Shown here: positions 60,591-64,000 of the stretch, one piece after another
Numbering within the stretch: position 1 is the first letter of the stretch
Layout of the letters: each line of letters begins with the position of its first letter
NCBI GenBank assembly: GCA_964019695.1
Contig: OZ026519.1
Location: 28,797,213 to 28,861,212 of the forward strand
Origin: Loripinus fragilis
Taxonomy: Eukaryota; Mollusca; Bivalvia; Lucinida; Lucinidae
Length of the DNA stretch: 64,000 nucleotides
Direction: 5' to 3'
Program-made: the position numbers and the translations under genes
Notes under the pieces: model-generated
What the model was told of the DNA's origin: nothing
Seen by the model: only the letters and a program-made list of their open reading frames with translations
Database searches by the model: none

Positions 60591-61637
60591 TATACTTAAG
60601 GACTTTGAAAACGCATCACCCAGATTAAATCCTTTATTTCACAAACCCTGAGAATGTCAGCGAGATAATTATTAGTGCATATCATAGTCTGACCATCTTG
60701 TAGTGTGTCCTAGAAATTTCATGGTTGTGAATTTACTTTAAGGTATTGAAAAAGTATCCGTCTTAAGACAGGAGTGGTCGATTTTGAAGGACACATATTC
60801 AGCTGCAATTTAACACGCGTTAGTTTTGATTCCTGACTCAACGAATTTGCGTCCTTTTCTTCTAAAACGATTGCACATTCATCATTGAAGGATTTGAAAT
60901 AAATTGACAGTTTGGTATGCTCAAAATTACACCCCTTTAAAATTACCGACATACCCCACCCACCCTGATTACTATAGTCCAGTAATAAAATTCAACGTCT
61001 AAGGCCTTTCAAAGTTTTGATTTCTTACGTCCGGTTTTATTGGGAGAGGCTAAGGGCATACACAAATGACAAATTATTCATAAATTACTCTTGTATCACG
61101 TGTCTTTTGTATTGTACAAGTGACGTTAACGTAAATTTTTAAGACGTTCATGATCACATGACAGCAGATTTCCTGCAACGATTTACATCAAAAGGTCTTC
61201 CCCACATGCTTGTCAGTGTATGTAATCAATATCAGTAATGAAAGCGTGCATAAAGGTAACTAATGGAGATGTTTCTAAAAAGGAGCTATAAATTGATGTT
61301 CAAATTTGACGCTTGTTTTCGAAATTTTGAAGTTATTAATTACTTTTAATTCGAAAAAGTCTATAAACTCTTTTGGTAATATGGCATCATATACGCCACA
61401 GTCTAAACATATAAATAATCAAAAAGCTTCATTTATTTGTGCAGAAAGGTGCTGGATGCTGTGTGTACCCATGTGACGTCATCAGCAGCGTCGCGTGATA
61501 GTGCAGTAAAATGAATGACTGATTTATACCAATTCTTGGTTGGACATTAAAACCTGCGAGTAACTTTTCAATCGCATATACAGTTTGCAAGAAAAGTGCA
61601 AAAATGTGGTGATGCGTTTTCAAAGTCCTCTAGTATA
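60591..61637. mobile_element. TIR DNA element, family 3 (about 1.05 kb)
   Basis: Left end tatacttaaggactttgaaa, right end tttcaaagtcctctagtata; the match continues as acgcatcacc for about 30 bases. A 77-codon minus frame inside (60719-60952) has no recognised domain. Probably non-autonomous. Confidence 0.75.
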
Positions 61638-62126
61638 GATTGGTGAACTCCTTCAGTATGTTGAAGATAAGGCGCTTGATATGATAGGATGTAGCTTAAT
61701 CACATACGTGAGTTAGCCTGTCTGCCTGTCCCTCCTGTATTCATTTATGATATTTGATGCATTTTGATTTTTTATGATCACTACCATGAACAATAAATAT
61801 CATATAAAGTTCACCAAATCGCCACAACAATGATCTATATGCATGCTGGGTAATTTTGCATGCTTTTTCATATTCTGCTGTTTCTTTTATCTTTCCTTTT
61901 ATTTAAAGTAATGCATTTAAAAAATCCTTGGGGAATACCATGACAGTGCCAAACAGTTTGGATCTGGATCAAGCCCAATATTTTGTCAGGCCTTATCTTG
62001 TTCAAAAATGTGGCTGATCAATAGATGACAACAATCGCCACTAGCGGAAAAATAGTTACAAGTAAAATGACACTTGAATTACTAGAATCGACTGAGTTAG
62101 ACTATATTGAGTTTTGGTGTATTTAC

Positions 62127-62347
62127 AGGGTCGGATCTAGGATTTCTGGAAAGGGGGTTCATATGTATAAAGGTGCTGGGTTCGCTTTTGTGATTTATCT
62201 CATTTTTCTTAAATATTCCATGAAAATGAAATAATTTGGCCTCACTGAGAGCAAATAATTTCATTTTCACAGGATATTTGAAAACTAGGGGGGGGGGGGG
62301 GGGGGGGGTTGAGCGAACCCCCTGAACCCCATCTGGATCTGCCACTG
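62127..62347. mobile_element. Small TIR/MITE element with G tract
   Basis: Ends cagggtcggatctaggattt and catctggatctgccactg are inverted. A second pair, ccatgaaaatgaaataattt and caaataatttcattttcaca, forms the central hairpin. A 20-base G run lies in the right half. Confidence 0.65.
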
Positions 62348-64000
62348 ATTTAACTTAACATTAGCAATTTCCCAGTATGCGTCATGGTTTCTTAGATTCT
62401 GAAACATAGGAAACTAGATTTTTGTCTGAATGTCTGGCGGTAGGTTTTTGCATACTCAAGGGTGTACTTAAGTGTACGAAAATACGCATGAGCCTACAAC
62501 TTGACGATGAAAGTATAGGGTTTTAGCCATTCAATTTGATTTTTTGAACAAAAATCTAGTTTAATGTGTTTATGTTGCGTGTCTTCATAGCTCATATTAG
62601 CCCAGTGAAATTCTCTTAAACCATTTTCCGAAAAAGGGCCAAACCCCTGGCTTCATAAAGTGGGACTATCCAGAGTGCAAACTCTATAAAATGCCCTTGG
62701 AACGCACCTGATCCTTATATCTCAAGCATCAGCCTCTACTGCAAGTGAGCTCTCTCCCAATTGGTATGATGTACAAGTGGGTTTATCCACGCACCCTATA
62801 TCCTCTGACATGACAGGGATATAGCCGGGCAAATGAACCATTTTTTTTTTACTTCTTGCGTTGTCCCCTTAGTGTGGATAAATGTGGGGCAATTGTTATA
62901 CAAAGGCAAATATGGCAGTATAAAGTAAAACATGACAGACGGTGGAGAACACTGCCAATAGTCGGGGAACCAAGGTAGAAAAAATGCTAACCCTTGCACC
63001 CGAAAGGTATACAGCTGGATTTTGCATGGTTGCAAAGGTAATTCTATGGTGCATCTGAAACCACTGTATAGCAGATTCGATCGACTTGCATAACGCCACA
63101 GCAGTTAACTTTCTACGGAAGCTCAGCAAGAACATGTCAAAATATTATTTTTCAAAATGTTATATATTTTTATCAAAAAAGTTCAGGATTGAAAAGTATG
63201 ACGTTTAAATAATAAAACAACATTGGTGTAGACCTCAGAAGCAGTGGTGGTCATCTAAATATACTTCTTGTTGATTTTTAAAGCATGTAGAGAAGGGCAC
63301 CCCCATTTTAAAATTAAATTTATAGATTTCTTTTCTTTAAATCTCATTAAAACTGCATTTATTGCCCAAAAATGTATTTGATAATTATATATATATCGCT
63401 TGGAAGCATATCTCGTAAAAAATTGTGTGCTTACTTATTCACTTTTGTCATCCCGCTGAAGTGGTTTGAATTGCACATTTTTGACATAAATAAATAAATT
63501 TTTAATTGAATCTGTTAAAACACTGCATATAGTTAGACAGACGTTTGGGACATAATTTAAGACAATTTATTTTATTTTCTATGGCAAACTAGAAAAGGTA
63601 CCTGAAAAGTAAAAATATGAAACAACGATAATTTGATACTTAGTAATTGAGTCCATGCCAGCTGGTGTGTAGTTAAATATCAGGACAACTTAAGAGTGGT
63701 TTAACACATAAATGAAATTTATCAAGGTTTAAAGGAAGTTTATCATCCATAATTACAGCAGCTTTGAAAAGAAGGTCGTTGTAGGGACCAAGAGGATTTT
63801 TATCTACTGAAAACAATAACTTCATTTAACAGTGGTAAAATAAATATGAAAAAGCTCGTATAACTATTATCATATCACCATGAAAAACCTGTCTGTCCCC
63901 GTCTGAGATGCAGGAATGTAACCGCATAGTATTTGTAAAGACAAAAATGTCCCTAAGAAGAATATTTTGGTGCACAAATGATTGCCCATACTTTTAAATG
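62348..64000. other. Unclassified DNA at the right edge
   Basis: Two overlapping 79-codon minus frames (62796-63135) have no recognisable content. No exon or element border seen. Confidence 0.45.

Noticed and set aside
62941..62975. gtcggggaacc as the missing GEP exon
   Set aside because: No acceptor in the needed phase and no AVGEP-like context on translation.

Overview
This window looks like animal nuclear DNA, most likely from a bivalve mollusc. It is AT-rich, has small exons in large introns, lacks operons, and carries many invertebrate-type transposons. The bivalve call is an inference from the type of repeats (MITEs, 150-170 bp tandem arrays, Penelope-like elements) and is not proven here.

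The only host gene I can support runs on the + strand across 9798-58372. It is the molybdopterin-binding half of an aldehyde oxidase / xanthine dehydrogenase family enzyme. I resolved 20 consecutive exons, all with GT/AG borders, matching phases and no internal stop, giving 2268 coding bases (about 755 codons). The N-terminal 2Fe-2S and FAD parts must lie to the left of the window or be unrecognised. The C-terminal exon carrying the catalytic GEP motif was not found before base 64000. Several residues that bind purines in classical XDH are replaced, so an aldehyde-oxidase-like branch is the better call. A damaged exon-like piece near 3776 may be the last part of an upstream tandem paralog.

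Everything else is mobile or repetitive DNA, mostly in the introns. 5.4-9.7 kb holds a nearly complete LINE with a 2A-like motif, one frameshift and one nonsense codon. Penelope-like (PLE) reverse transcriptase copies of two subfamilies (A and B) occur at 1.9-3.1, 18.2-22, 29-35.4 and 47.5-48.9 kb, and their 3' tails are scattered throughout. The copy at 29-31.2 kb keeps a 463-residue RT open frame. DNA elements include a mariner remnant (10.0-10.9 kb), a palindromic Tc1 derivative (53.3-54.7 kb), a piggyBac-like MITE with TTAA ends (49.8-50.4 kb), two members of a TIR family (16.8-17.7 and 60.6-61.6 kb), a 1.85 kb TIR element (25.1-27.0 kb) and several foldback MITE families. Two tRNA-type SINEs and three tandem-repeat blocks complete the picture.

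I see no CRISPR, operon, defence locus or other new multi-gene system. The most interesting signals are the structure and spread of the PLE tails, the duplicated exon start that preserves an empty Tc1 site, DNA elements lying within a few bases of splice donors, and the altered active-site residues of the oxidase.
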